A stretch of 64,000 nucleotides of DNA from Candidatus Flexicrinis proximus (GTDB lineage: Bacteria > Chloroflexota > Anaerolineae > Aggregatilineales > Phototrophicaceae): NCBI GenBank assembly GCA_016712885.1, contig JADJQF010000002.1, positions 62,001 to 126,000 on the forward strand, written 5' to 3'. Positions 13,702-21,952 of the stretch are shown one piece after another. The notes under the pieces are model-generated. The model was not told the origin of the DNA, made no database searches, and was given only the letters and a program-made list of their open reading frames with translations. The translations under genes and the position numbers were made by a program. The stretch's first letter is position 1, and every line of letters begins with the position of its first letter.

Positions 13702-13945
13702 ACAATTCGCTGCGGGCATCCACAGGGATAGGCACGGCCTATTGGTGTGGTCGCCCTCGCAGGACATCCAGTACGCCAAGAGCGACCTGATTTTTCTCGG
13801 CTACATCCGTACGGATCGGCTGAAGGACAACACGCGAGAGGCGTATCCGGTCACGCAGTTAGGGGAGGTCGTGCTGAACGAATGGCAGAACCCCACGCCG
13901 CAGCCGGAGAAGCTGATCGGCCTCGGTGGAAGGAGCAGCAAGTGA
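13685..13945 (+). CDS. Small phage protein, unknown
   Basis: An 86-aa protein (MSRVIEQFAAGIHRDRHGLL...), with GAGGTGA before the ATG. First gene after the operator-controlled promoter and first of a chain of overlapping genes. No motif recognised. Confidence 0.6.
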   Translation: MSRVIEQFAAGIHRDRHGLLVWSPSQDIQYAKSDLIFLGYIRTDRLKDNTREAYPVTQLGEVVLNEWQNPTPQPEKLIGLGGRSSK

Positions 13946-14043
13946 AGCTCTATATCGAGATGAACCTCGCGGTCACCAACAGACGTGTCGGCGAGGGCGA
14001 CTACATCGTTGAGCTACTTGCAGTAGATACGGAGACCAAATGA
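13942..14043 (+). CDS. 33-aa phage protein, unknown
   Basis: The GTG start overlaps the previous stop (GTGA), with AAGGAG about 10 nt upstream. It reads MKLYIEMNLAVTNRRVGEGD and ends LLAVDTETK, overlapping the next start as ATGA. Overlaps on both sides and a ribosome site support it as a real coupled gene despite its size. Confidence 0.5.
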   Translation: MKLYIEMNLAVTNRRVGEGDYIVELLAVDTETK

Positions 14044-14444
14044 CCCTCGGCTATTACCCCGGCGAATTCAACCCCTACGACGATGAACCCGTCGAGCCTC
14101 AGACTGTCTACACCAGCGAGGACGGGAAACACGTCATCCTCCTCGACACCGCATCCATCTTCGTCGGGGAGTGCAACCTCAACGCACTGGTCGGCGACTT
14201 CGTTGAGTTTGACGCGCCGTTGGCGTACGTGATGCGACTCAACCTGCCGATGCTTTACCGCCAGGACAAGCAGCAGCGGCTAGAGTTCGATGCGCCGCGC
14301 GCCTACCGGCAGCGTCGGGCAAACATCGCGGACTACGAGCACTCGCCCGACATCATCAGCGAGGACGGCTGGATCGACGAACACGAAGAGATCGTGGACA
14401 TCGAAGAAGGCGCGACCGTCGGCGACCTCTTTGAGGTGAAGTAA
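14040..14444 (+). CDS. Phage protein, acidic, unknown
   Basis: 134 aa, ATGA overlap with the previous gene. Very acidic, with DDEPVEPQTVYTSEDGKHVI near the start and HEEIVDIEEGATVGDLFEVK at the end. Middle segment LNLPMLYRQDKQQRLEFDAP. Such negatively charged small phage proteins are sometimes DNA mimics or inhibitors of host enzymes; nothing here proves that. Confidence 0.6.
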   Translation: MTLGYYPGEFNPYDDEPVEPQTVYTSEDGKHVILLDTASIFVGECNLNALVGDFVEFDAPLAYVMRLNLPMLYRQDKQQRLEFDAPRAYRQRRANIADYEHSPDIISEDGWIDEHEEIVDIEEGATVGDLFEVK

Positions 14445-14446
14445 CT

Positions 14447-14548
14447 ATGTCAAACGACCCGCGAAATGAGGCCAGAGTAGTCATCGTGGCGATGGTTCTG
14501 ATCATTGCAGCACGCGCCCTCGCCGCCTCAATCCAAATCCTGTTGTAA
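14447..14548 (+). CDS. 33-aa phage membrane peptide
   Basis: MSNDPRNEARVVIVAMVLII then AARALAASIQILL: a short polar N-terminus and one hydrophobic segment of about 20 residues, so probably a single-pass membrane peptide. GAGGTGA lies 9 nt before the ATG and overlaps the end of the previous gene. A 13-bp repeat follows its stop by 1 nt. Confidence 0.5.
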   Translation: MSNDPRNEARVVIVAMVLIIAARALAASIQILL

Positions 14549-14549
14549 C

Positions 14550-14562
14550 CGGAACCATTCCG
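14550..14562 (+). repeat. 13-bp phage repeat copy 9
   Basis: Intergenic, between the membrane peptide stop (14548) and the ATG at 14578. Confidence 0.85.
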
Positions 14563-14577
14563 AGAAAGACACGACCC

Positions 14578-15018
14578 ATGCAAACTGAAGTCTATACCCG
14601 TGACCTCGACAACGTGCGCACGACCACCCGCACCGTCATCCACCCAATGTTTGGCAAGGTGGAAGCCATCGTGCAAGAGAGCGACGAGGTGCTGCTCGGC
14701 ACGTTCGAGCTCCCGGAGCCGGCCTTTCCCATCGGCAAACTGTTTGTATCGCAGGCCATTTCGTTTGACTGTATGGTGCGCGACGAAGCGGCCGGCGCTG
14801 AGACCTTCGCTTTCCCGGAGACCCTGCGCCCATATCTCGAACAGTTCATCCGCGGCGACTGGAACCTCACCGACCCGGACGACCGGCGCATGAATACCGA
14901 TGCCATGCGGTCGGGTAACGAGCGCATTTGGGATGCGTTCACGTGCGAGGGCGAGCGTTACAACATCGTCTGCTATCCCGGCCAAGAGACGACATTGATG
15001 TTGGCCGAAGAGTACTAG
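14578..15018 (+). CDS. Phage protein, unknown
   Basis: 146 aa (MQTEVYTRDLDNVRTTTRTV...), GAGAAAG before the ATG. It has alternating strands and a proline-rich middle (GTFELPEPAFPIGKLFVSQA), an acidic C-terminus and two cysteines. No family recognised. Confidence 0.6.
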   Translation: MQTEVYTRDLDNVRTTTRTVIHPMFGKVEAIVQESDEVLLGTFELPEPAFPIGKLFVSQAISFDCMVRDEAAGAETFAFPETLRPYLEQFIRGDWNLTDPDDRRMNTDAMRSGNERIWDAFTCEGERYNIVCYPGQETTLMLAEEY

Positions 15019-15021
15019 GCT

Positions 15022-15288
15022 ATGAGCGACTACGCACGTCTGATCCGGCTCGTCCTGCGCCGACTCCCGAATGGGCAATACGAGGCCAGCCAATACGCTC
15101 CCGATCTGACGGTCGTAGGCAAGACAGCGCAGCACAGCCGCCCTTCAATGGCGCTGGCTGCGCTGTTGCACGACAACGCCAAGAATATTGACATTATCGT
15201 CAACGAGGATTACCAAGCATGGATCATGCAGCTTACCCCATCCGAAACGGAGCCCACGAGCTCGCCGGAAAACTCGAAGCCGGACTAG
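15022..15288 (+). CDS. Phage protein, unknown
   Basis: 88 aa (MSDYARLIRLVLRRLPNGQY...), starting 3 nt after the previous stop. Helical N-terminus and a Ser/Pro/Glu-rich C-terminal tail. Its last 70 nt overlap the next gene in another frame. Function unknown. Confidence 0.55.
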   Translation: MSDYARLIRLVLRRLPNGQYEASQYAPDLTVVGKTAQHSRPSMALAALLHDNAKNIDIIVNEDYQAWIMQLTPSETEPTSSPENSKPD

Positions 15289-15632
15289 CATGGGCGAAAA
15301 GGAACCGTGTCGCCCTTAAGCGCAACCAGTGGGTAGACCGCACGGCAAACGGGCGTTGTGCAGTATGTGTACTCACTGCTGCCTACTGTGCCGAGTTCGA
15401 TAAGACGTGGGCAGAGATCGAAGGCGAAGTTGGCAATTGCAGCGGCAGTGAACTCAATCCCGTCGAGAAGTGGGCGACCTCGTATGGCACCGTCAATCAG
15501 TTCCACCCGGCGTTTATCCCGAAGGGCATCCGTTCCGGCGACCTGATTGTGGATGCGGTCGCCAACCTATTCGACAGGGGTTTCACCAGCACGCGCATCA
15601 TCAAGTGGCTGCGCGGAATGGTTCCGGCATGA
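15219..15632 (+). CDS. Phage protein with Cys cluster, unknown
   Basis: 137 aa (MDHAAYPIRNGAHELAGKLE...). It contains GRCAVCVLTAAYC, a C-x2-C-x5-C arrangement, and one more Cys (NCSGS), which could bind metal. The C-terminal helix RIIKWLRGMVPA carries a 13-bp repeat copy. The start overlaps the previous gene by 70 nt, so a downstream start cannot be excluded. It overlaps the next gene by ATGA. Confidence 0.55.
   Translation: MDHAAYPIRNGAHELAGKLEAGLAWAKRNRVALKRNQWVDRTANGRCAVCVLTAAYCAEFDKTWAEIEGEVGNCSGSELNPVEKWATSYGTVNQFHPAFIPKGIRSGDLIVDAVANLFDRGFTSTRIIKWLRGMVPA
15614..15626 (-). repeat. 13-bp phage repeat copy 10 (inverse orientation)
   Basis: Inside the 15219 gene, read as Gly-Met-Val-Pro, the same codon phase as copy 1 but in an unrelated protein. 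Confidence 0.85.
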
Positions 15633-15997
15633 ATACGCGCATGACCTCGATCCCCCACGTCCTGATGGCAGCGGCGCAGCTGACCCAGGTCGCAGGGGAC
15701 GTGAACGCAGGCGAAATCATGATCCTGTTCGGCAAGCTGCTGTTCGGCGCGAACGAAGCCTCGCCGTGGGAGATTGTCGAACCGGCGCTCATGCTCGCCG
15801 AGGTGGAACTGCGAGTGGGTGTCGCCACCAATCCCACCTCGAAGGCGGTATATAACAGAGCCGCTGAGCACTACCGCAACTACATAGGCGGTATACTCAG
15901 TGGCAACAACAAGTCGCTGGATGATGAACTGCGCGACGCGCTCGTGCGTCATCTCACGGGCTTGCTGTTTGAGTGGACCGATTCGGGGAAGAGGTGA
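15629..15997 (+). CDS. Phage protein, unknown; last gene before the chromosome
   Basis: 122 aa from ATG 15629 overlapping the previous stop (ATGA); the longer in-frame reading from 15470 is rejected. All-helical composition with SIPHVLMAAAQLTQVAGDVN and a C-terminal RDALVRHLTGLLFEWTDS. The stop lies within a small inverted repeat (GAAGAGGT/ACCTCTTC, 15988-16005). No integrase-like motifs. Confidence 0.55.
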   Translation: MNTRMTSIPHVLMAAAQLTQVAGDVNAGEIMILFGKLLFGANEASPWEIVEPALMLAEVELRVGVATNPTSKAVYNRAAEHYRNYIGGILSGNNKSLDDELRDALVRHLTGLLFEWTDSGKR

Positions 15998-16155
15998 ACC
16001 TCTTCGAGGTCATTTTACGTAGTCACTCGTATGCGAAGCGCGAATTGTGAACGCCGCCGTACTGAGCCACCACTTCACACGCAGTGTCGTCCAAGCGTAA
16101 TATTGTCGCTGCGCGCTATGTCTAGGCCATAACATCGATGCTCAAAGGCAAAGCC

Positions 16156-17055
16156 ATGTCAACGCAGTCGGGGAATAGCGGTACGCGAATCACAATCCGC
16201 GATATTCAGAAGTTGAAGGATACCCACGAGCCAATCCCTATGCTGACTGCCTACGATGCGATGACTGCTCGACTGGCAGAAGCGGCAGACGTGCCTATGC
16301 TATTGGTGGGCGACTCGCTGGGAATGGTCGTTCAGGGCCATGATTCCACCGTGAAGGTCCGCCTCGAACACATGCTATACCATGCGGAAATCGTGAGTCG
16401 TGTTACCCAACGGGCCTTGATCGTTGGTGATCTGCCGTTTATGAGTTACAAGATAAGCCCTGAACAGGCGATGGCAAACGCCTCAAGAATGATGCAGGAA
16501 GGTGGAGCGGGCGCCGTGAAACTTGAGGGCGGGGAAGCGCTTGCCTGGACAATCCAGCGTATCGTTTCGAGCGGAATTCCCGTGATGGGGCATATCGGAC
16601 TCACTCCGCAAAGCGTCAATCAATTTGGTGGATTTCGCGTGCAAGGACGCGAAATTTCGTCGGCCCGTCAGCTTGTACGGGACGCACTGACCCTTCAGGA
16701 TGCGGGGGCATTCGCGATCGTGCTCGAGCTTGTACCTGCCCCACTCGCCACATATATCACGGAACTGTTACAGATTCCGACTATTGGCATTGGCGCGGGT
16801 GGAGGGACTGATGGGCAGGTCCAGGTCGTTCACGATCTGTTCGCGCTGGCCGGTGAATTTTTGCCCAAACATGCGAAGCAGTACAGCGATCTGGGCGCGG
16901 CGTTGAGCGCCGGGCTCCAGGAATACGTTCGGCAAGTCAAGGTTCGGACGTTCCCCGAGGCGATACACGGTTTTGCAATGCGGGACGAAGTCATGGCTGA
17001 ATTGCGCTCGGAAATGGAAAGCACACCGTATGAAGGTCGTCTCTACACGCGCTGA
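16156..17055 (+). CDS. panB: 3-methyl-2-oxobutanoate hydroxymethyltransferase
   Basis: 299 aa. It adds a hydroxymethyl group from 5,10-methylene-THF to alpha-ketoisovalerate, the first step of pantothenate synthesis, in the cytosol. Hallmarks: MLTAYDAMTARLAEAADVPM, LLVGDSLGMVVQGHDSTV (metal-binding Asp), GAGAVKLEGG (Lys and Glu near the active site) and GHIGLTPQS. Full length for the family. ATG 16156 is chosen because AAAGGCAAAG precedes it; ATG 16138 has none. The 3' end overlaps panC by 26 nt, so the two are probably co-translated. First chromosomal gene after the phage DNA. Confidence 0.97.
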   Translation: MSTQSGNSGTRITIRDIQKLKDTHEPIPMLTAYDAMTARLAEAADVPMLLVGDSLGMVVQGHDSTVKVRLEHMLYHAEIVSRVTQRALIVGDLPFMSYKISPEQAMANASRMMQEGGAGAVKLEGGEALAWTIQRIVSSGIPVMGHIGLTPQSVNQFGGFRVQGREISSARQLVRDALTLQDAGAFAIVLELVPAPLATYITELLQIPTIGIGAGGGTDGQVQVVHDLFALAGEFLPKHAKQYSDLGAALSAGLQEYVRQVKVRTFPEAIHGFAMRDEVMAELRSEMESTPYEGRLYTR

Positions 17056-17914
17056 ACTGATTGCGATATGCGGCAATGTGGGAGGTTCCGTCGGCGTGGT
17101 GCCGACGATGGGAGCCCTGCACGGCGGACATCTCTCGCTAATACGCGCAGCGCGCCATGAAAACGACGCGACGATCGTCACGATCTTTGTCAACCCGACG
17201 CAGTTTGGCCCCTCGGAAGACTTTGCGGCGTATCCCCGCACACTGGATGCTGATTTGGCGCTGCTGCAATCGGAAGGTGTCGACGTCGTGTTTACGCCGA
17301 CAGTAAACGAACTGTACCCTCCGGGGTTTCAAACACAGATAGACGTCGCGCAGGTCTCCCAGGGATTGGAAGGCGAACGTCGCCCGGGTCACTTTCAGGG
17401 GGTGGCTACGGTTGTTGCGAAACTCTTCAATCTGACACGACCCACACGGGCCTATTTTGGGCAGAAGGACGCGCAGCAGGTCGTCGTTATTCGACGGATG
17501 GTAGCAGACTTGAACAGTAGAGTTGATGTCGTGGTGATCCCGACTGTGCGTGAGGATGACGGCACGGCAATGAGTTCTCGCAACCGTTTCCTGTCGGCTG
17601 AGCAGAGGGCAGTTTCACCTGTAATCTTTCGCGCCCTTCGGGTGGCGGCAAGTCGATACACGGCGGGCGAACGACACCCTGCCGTGCTCAGGAACGTGAT
17701 CCGTTCTCTGGTCTCGGCGGAACCGCTGGCAGAGATCGACTATGTATCAATTGCCGACCCGCGGACACTGCGCGAACTATCACAGCCCGTCGACTCCCCA
17801 CTGCTTGCGTCAGTTGCCGTCAGGTTTTCCAAGACTCGGCTGCTGGACAATATGCTTTTCCCGGCGGTACTTAATGACCGCGACGGCCTGAGTGGAACAC
17901 TTGGCGCGGTTTGA
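17030..17914 (+). CDS. panC: Pantothenate synthetase
   Basis: 294 aa. It joins pantoate and beta-alanine using ATP, the last step of pantothenate synthesis. PTMGALHGGH (residues 25-34) holds the HxGH nucleotide-binding motif. FVNPTQFGPSEDFAAYPRTL, YFGQKDAQQ and the KMSKS-like AMSSRNRFLS complete the family pattern. The start is ATG 17030, which gives the conserved MKVVSTRAEL N-terminus; the in-frame ATG at 16973 lies in panB. No panD is next to it. Confidence 0.97.
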   Translation: MKVVSTRAELIAICGNVGGSVGVVPTMGALHGGHLSLIRAARHENDATIVTIFVNPTQFGPSEDFAAYPRTLDADLALLQSEGVDVVFTPTVNELYPPGFQTQIDVAQVSQGLEGERRPGHFQGVATVVAKLFNLTRPTRAYFGQKDAQQVVVIRRMVADLNSRVDVVVIPTVREDDGTAMSSRNRFLSAEQRAVSPVIFRALRVAASRYTAGERHPAVLRNVIRSLVSAEPLAEIDYVSIADPRTLRELSQPVDSPLLASVAVRFSKTRLLDNMLFPAVLNDRDGLSGTLGAV

Positions 17915-17976
17915 TCCGGGCACAAATCCTGTTAAAATCATTTGAATGTTCTTGAATCTTGGAAGGATGTTTCCCG

Positions 17977-19680
17977 ATGTGGGATTCGTTACCGAAAACC
18001 GTGGATACCGCGCTCGAGTGGGATTGGGCACACTACGAACCCTTTTTCAGCGAGCTCAAGAGCCGTGCAATTAGCGACATCAGTGTAGGTGAATGGCTGC
18101 TGCAATGGTCAGAAGTCGCGAGAATCATTAGCGAAGTCTATTCACGTCTGAGCGTCGCAACAACCGTTGACACCAATGATGCTCAGGCTGAAAGCCGCTA
18201 CAACACATTCATGGAGAGCGTTTACCCCCGGTACGCAACCGCGGCCAATGATCTGAATGAAAAACTAGTCAGGAGTGAACTCGAACCCGCTGGATTTGAC
18301 GTGCCGCTGCGTAATCTCAGGTCTGACCTCAAAATCTTCCGCGAGGCGAATCTGCCTCTGCAAACGGAGGAGAGTAAACTCAGCCTCGAGTATTCTAAGA
18401 TCATCGGCGCCCAAACCGTTGAGTGGGAAGGCAAAGAAGTCACGTTGACCCAACTCGCCCCAGTACAGCAGGATCCGAATCGTGCCACGCGTGAGCGCGC
18501 CTGGAAACTCACGATGGAACGTCGGCTGGCGGACCGCGCGCCGCTAAACGAGCTTTGGGGCAAGTTCCTCGACTTGCGTGATGAGCAGGCCAGGAATGCC
18601 GGCTTGCCAAGCTACACGGAATATCGTTATCAACAGCTGCACCGTTTCGACTACTCACCTGTCCAGGCCCAGATGTTCCGCGACGCGATCGAGACGGTGG
18701 TCGTGCCGGCCGCGAAGCGGATCTATGAACGCCAGAGTACGAGCCTCGGACTTGAGTCCATACGTCCTTGGGATACCGATGTCGATGCACTGAATCGCCC
18801 CCCGCTTAAACCCTTTGCGGAAATCGAAGAACTCAACGCCAAGACACAAGCAATCTTCGACAATGTCGACTCAACCCTGGGTGACTATTTCAGGATCATG
18901 CATGACGAAGGGCTGCTAGACCTGGAAAATCGCAAAGGGAAAGCACCAGGCGGGTACTGCACCTACTATGCTGTGGCAAAACGCCCGTTCATCTTCATGA
19001 ACTCGGTCGGGTTGCATGATGACGTGCAAACTATGTTGCACGAGGGCGGACATGCTTTCCATGCCTTCGAAGGTTCGAAGCTCCCCTACTTCCACCAGGA
19101 AGACGTTCCCATGGAGTTCGCTGAAGTTGCATCAATGGGTATGGAATTGCTTGCAGCACCATACCTCTCAAGTGATCGCGGTGGCTTCTACAGTGCGGCT
19201 GACGCAGCGCGGGCGCGAATTGAGCATCTCGAGAGCATCATCAAGTTCTGGCCCTATATGGCGGTAGTCGATGCGTTCCAGCACTGGGTCTATGCCAATT
19301 TGGCTGATGCCCACGATCCAGTCAAATGCGACGCAAAGTGGTCCGAATTGTGGGATCGCTTCATGGTTGGCATCGACTACAGCGGTATGGAAGATATCAA
19401 GTCGACTGGATGGCACCGCAAACTGCACATTTACCAGGTGCCTTTCTACTATATTGAGTATGGTCTGGCCCAATTGGGCGCCGTTCAGATTTTCGGCAAT
19501 GCTCGTAAGGACCAGGCGCAGGCAGTCTGGCATTACCGGAAGGCGCTTGCCCTGGGCGGCACAGTAACTTTACCCGATCTTTTCGGCGCGGCAGGCGTAC
19601 GCTTCGCTTTCGACGTAGAAACGCTAGGTAGCGCGGTAGCCTTGGTGGAACAGACCATCGAAGAACTTGCGGCAGTCTAG
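17977..19680 (+). CDS. M3-family oligoendopeptidase (PepF-like)
   Basis: 567-aa zinc oligopeptidase that cleaves short cytosolic peptides. The catalytic site HEGGHAFH has His355 and His359 as zinc ligands and Glu356 as the catalytic base. Glu383 in EFAEVASMGMELL is the third ligand. The N-terminus is the helical M3 lid. The C-terminal GIDYSGMEDIKSTGWHRKLH with FYYIEYGLAQLGA is typical of the PepF/M3B branch. The ATG at 17977 has GGAAGGA 9 nt upstream; the TTG at 17959 is rejected. A strong terminator follows, so it is monocistronic. Confidence 0.93.
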   Translation: MWDSLPKTVDTALEWDWAHYEPFFSELKSRAISDISVGEWLLQWSEVARIISEVYSRLSVATTVDTNDAQAESRYNTFMESVYPRYATAANDLNEKLVRSELEPAGFDVPLRNLRSDLKIFREANLPLQTEESKLSLEYSKIIGAQTVEWEGKEVTLTQLAPVQQDPNRATRERAWKLTMERRLADRAPLNELWGKFLDLRDEQARNAGLPSYTEYRYQQLHRFDYSPVQAQMFRDAIETVVVPAAKRIYERQSTSLGLESIRPWDTDVDALNRPPLKPFAEIEELNAKTQAIFDNVDSTLGDYFRIMHDEGLLDLENRKGKAPGGYCTYYAVAKRPFIFMNSVGLHDDVQTMLHEGGHAFHAFEGSKLPYFHQEDVPMEFAEVASMGMELLAAPYLSSDRGGFYSAADAARARIEHLESIIKFWPYMAVVDAFQHWVYANLADAHDPVKCDAKWSELWDRFMVGIDYSGMEDIKSTGWHRKLHIYQVPFYYIEYGLAQLGAVQIFGNARKDQAQAVWHYRKALALGGTVTLPDLFGAAGVRFAFDVETLGSAVALVEQTIEELAAV

Positions 19681-19698
19681 GGCAACTCGCGTCACTTC

Positions 19699-19730
19699 AG
19701 GGCGAGGATTGATCCTCGCCCTTTTTATTT
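19699..19730 (+). terminator. Intrinsic terminator after M3 peptidase
   Basis: AGGGCGAGGA-TTGA-TCCTCGCCCT (19699-19722), a perfect 10-bp stem, then TTTTATTT. Confidence 0.93.
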
Positions 19731-19797
19731 CGGATGCTTGCGCACACATGGTTATTCAGCCACAATCTAGCTAGAGTGGCGACCCATACCGTTTCAC

Positions 19798-21939
19798 ATG
19801 GAACCTGTAATGCTTCCAGAACTGCCAAAACTAACGCCTGACAATTACATCAATCGCGAACTCAGCGCTATTGAGTTTAACCGTCGCGTGCTTGGCTTGG
19901 CGCGAACGAAGTCGATTCCACTGCTGGAACGCATTCGCTTCATTTCCATCGTCGGCGGCAATCTCGACGAGTTCTATATGGTGCGCGTGTCGTCCTATAT
20001 CAAGAAGCTGGCGATGGACATCAACAGCGCGCGTCCGGACGGATATGGTCCGGACAATCTGGTCTACGTGATACGCGAGCGTGTTATCTCGCTGCTCAAC
20101 GATATGCGCCACATCATGCGCGACCTGATGGAAGAGCTTGCGGCACACGGCATTCTCGTCCTGCACTCGAGCGAGCTGGACGCCTCTGAACATCAGATGC
20201 TCCGACAGTATTTCACCGACGAGGTGTATCCGATCCTAACGCCGCTGGCCGCTGACAGTGCCCGGCCGTTCCCGTTTATATCCAACCTGAGCATGAACAT
20301 CGGTATCTACCTCGCCTACCCCGGCGAACCAGATTTGCCTGAATTCTATGAATTCGTGCGGCTGAAAATTCCGGAGACGCTCACCCGTTTCATCGATTTG
20401 AACAAGGTGAGGCGCAAGTACGGCAGCAGTGACGGCGGAGATGTCATCAAGCTAGTATGGGTCGAAGACGTTATTTCGGACAATCTCGATATGTTATGTC
20501 CTGGGATGCGGGTTGTTGAGCACCACCCTTTTCGGGTGACCAGAAACGCTGATATCGATTATGAACATGAGAAGGAAGACGAGGATTACGATTTCAGCGA
20601 GTTGATCGAGAACAGCGTCAAGGAGCGAAAATTCGGCGCAGTCGTTCGGCTTACAGTTCAGGATACGATCAGCGAGCATATGCTCCGTCAGCTCACTGAG
20701 GAGCTGGAAGTCGTACCCGACCGCGATGTATACGTCGTCGATGGCGCACTCGGCTCATCAAGCCTGGCAGAACTCGCGTCGCTAGACCGATCAGAGCTGA
20801 AGTACCCGAAGTATGCACCGCGCATCCCCGATGCTTTTCTGGCGACATCGGACATATTCGCCGCAATTCGGCAAGGCGACATTCTGATGCACCACCCTTA
20901 CGATACATTCGCGCCCGTCGAGGAATTCTTCAAGATCGCGTCCCATGATCCCGACGTAGTCGCGATCAAGGCCACGCTTTACCGTGTTGGCAAGAACTCA
21001 CCGCTAGTACGCTCCCTCATGGAAGCCCGCGACAACGACAAGCAAGTCACCGTCATGGTCGAATTGAAAGCTCGCTTCGACGAAGAGAATAATCTTGAAT
21101 GGGCGAGACAGCTTGAAGATAATGGAGTTCATGTCACCTATGGCGTTGAGAAGCTCGCAATAAAAACTCACGGCAAGATCTGCCTTGTGATTCGCAAGGA
21201 AGGCGACACATTGCGCCGTTACGTTCATCTCGCCACAGGCAACTACAACAGCGCTACTGCGCGCTTCTACAGCGACGTTGGGCTTTTCACCTGCAGTCCT
21301 GAGATTGCTGATGATGCCACCCGGCTTTTCAATCGTCTGACTGGCTTCGCCCCGGCAACGCAGTATAAACGTCTGCTGGTTGCCCCGGAGTTCCTTATGA
21401 ACTCAATTCTGGACCTAATTGACCTTGAGGCACAGGCCGCCCTCAGTGGCAAAACGGCGCGTATCATCCTGAAGATGAATCAGCTTGAAGAAGATCAGGT
21501 CATTCAGCATCTTTACCGTGCGTCGCAATGTGGGGTTAAGATCGATTTGATCGTTCGAGGGCTGTGTTGTCTGAGGCCTGGTATACCAGGTTTGAGTGAA
21601 AACATACGCGTCATTGGGATTACAGGGAGATACCTGGAACACTCCAGAGTCTTCTACTTCCAGAGTGCCCCCATCGACAAGCGCATGTTCATTGGAAGCG
21701 CTGACATGATGCGCCGGAACCTATACAATCGTGTCGAGATCGTCACTCCGGTCACCGACGCGCGGTTGCAACAGAAACTGCTTTCCATGCTTGAAACGGA
21801 TCTGTGCAATACGAACGGCGCATGGAGACTGACACCCGACGGCGAATACGTCCGCGTCTTGCCTCGGGATGGCGAGTCGCCGGTCGATAGCCAGACCTTA
21901 TTCATGCATGATAGCTTTGGACAGATCAAGTCGGAATAG
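19798..21939 (+). CDS. ppk1: Polyphosphate kinase 1
   Basis: 713 aa. It polymerises the gamma-phosphate of ATP into polyphosphate. The family start NRELSAIEFNRRVL and GNLDEFYMVRV are clear. Catalytic His458 (KTHGKICLVIRKEG) should be the phosphorylated histidine, with a second conserved His615 in GRYLEHSRVFYF. The phospholipase-D-like C-terminal domains include YVHLATGNYN and MFIGSADMMRRNLYNRVE. The ribosome site before ATG 19798 is weak; an internal ATG 12 nt later is possible. The DtxR-type gene follows after 13 nt, so they may be co-transcribed. Confidence 0.96.
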   Translation: MEPVMLPELPKLTPDNYINRELSAIEFNRRVLGLARTKSIPLLERIRFISIVGGNLDEFYMVRVSSYIKKLAMDINSARPDGYGPDNLVYVIRERVISLLNDMRHIMRDLMEELAAHGILVLHSSELDASEHQMLRQYFTDEVYPILTPLAADSARPFPFISNLSMNIGIYLAYPGEPDLPEFYEFVRLKIPETLTRFIDLNKVRRKYGSSDGGDVIKLVWVEDVISDNLDMLCPGMRVVEHHPFRVTRNADIDYEHEKEDEDYDFSELIENSVKERKFGAVVRLTVQDTISEHMLRQLTEELEVVPDRDVYVVDGALGSSSLAELASLDRSELKYPKYAPRIPDAFLATSDIFAAIRQGDILMHHPYDTFAPVEEFFKIASHDPDVVAIKATLYRVGKNSPLVRSLMEARDNDKQVTVMVELKARFDEENNLEWARQLEDNGVHVTYGVEKLAIKTHGKICLVIRKEGDTLRRYVHLATGNYNSATARFYSDVGLFTCSPEIADDATRLFNRLTGFAPATQYKRLLVAPEFLMNSILDLIDLEAQAALSGKTARIILKMNQLEEDQVIQHLYRASQCGVKIDLIVRGLCCLRPGIPGLSENIRVIGITGRYLEHSRVFYFQSAPIDKRMFIGSADMMRRNLYNRVEIVTPVTDARLQQKLLSMLETDLCNTNGAWRLTPDGEYVRVLPRDGESPVDSQTLFMHDSFGQIKSE

Positions 21940-21952
21940 TGCGGCGGAGAAA

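Larger units (their letters stand above)
1..16000. mobile_element. Partial prophage / integrated tailed-phage segment (left end outside window)
   Basis: The segment has portal and large terminase genes on the minus strand, then a rightward run of small, tightly packed genes, including three SSB-like proteins. Small overlapping genes, many intrinsic terminators and three families of short repeats are confined to this stretch. The change to housekeeping genes is sharp: the last phage-like gene ends at 15997 and panB begins at 16156. No integrase, excisionase, repressor, lysis or tail gene is visible, so the left part lies outside the window. The exact right boundary is inferred; no att core or tRNA is seen at the junction. 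Confidence 0.85.

Noticed and set aside
16006..16155. A tRNA or att core at the phage-chromosome junction
   Set aside because: No cloverleaf or CCA end can be drawn, and no repeat of this stretch is visible elsewhere in the window.
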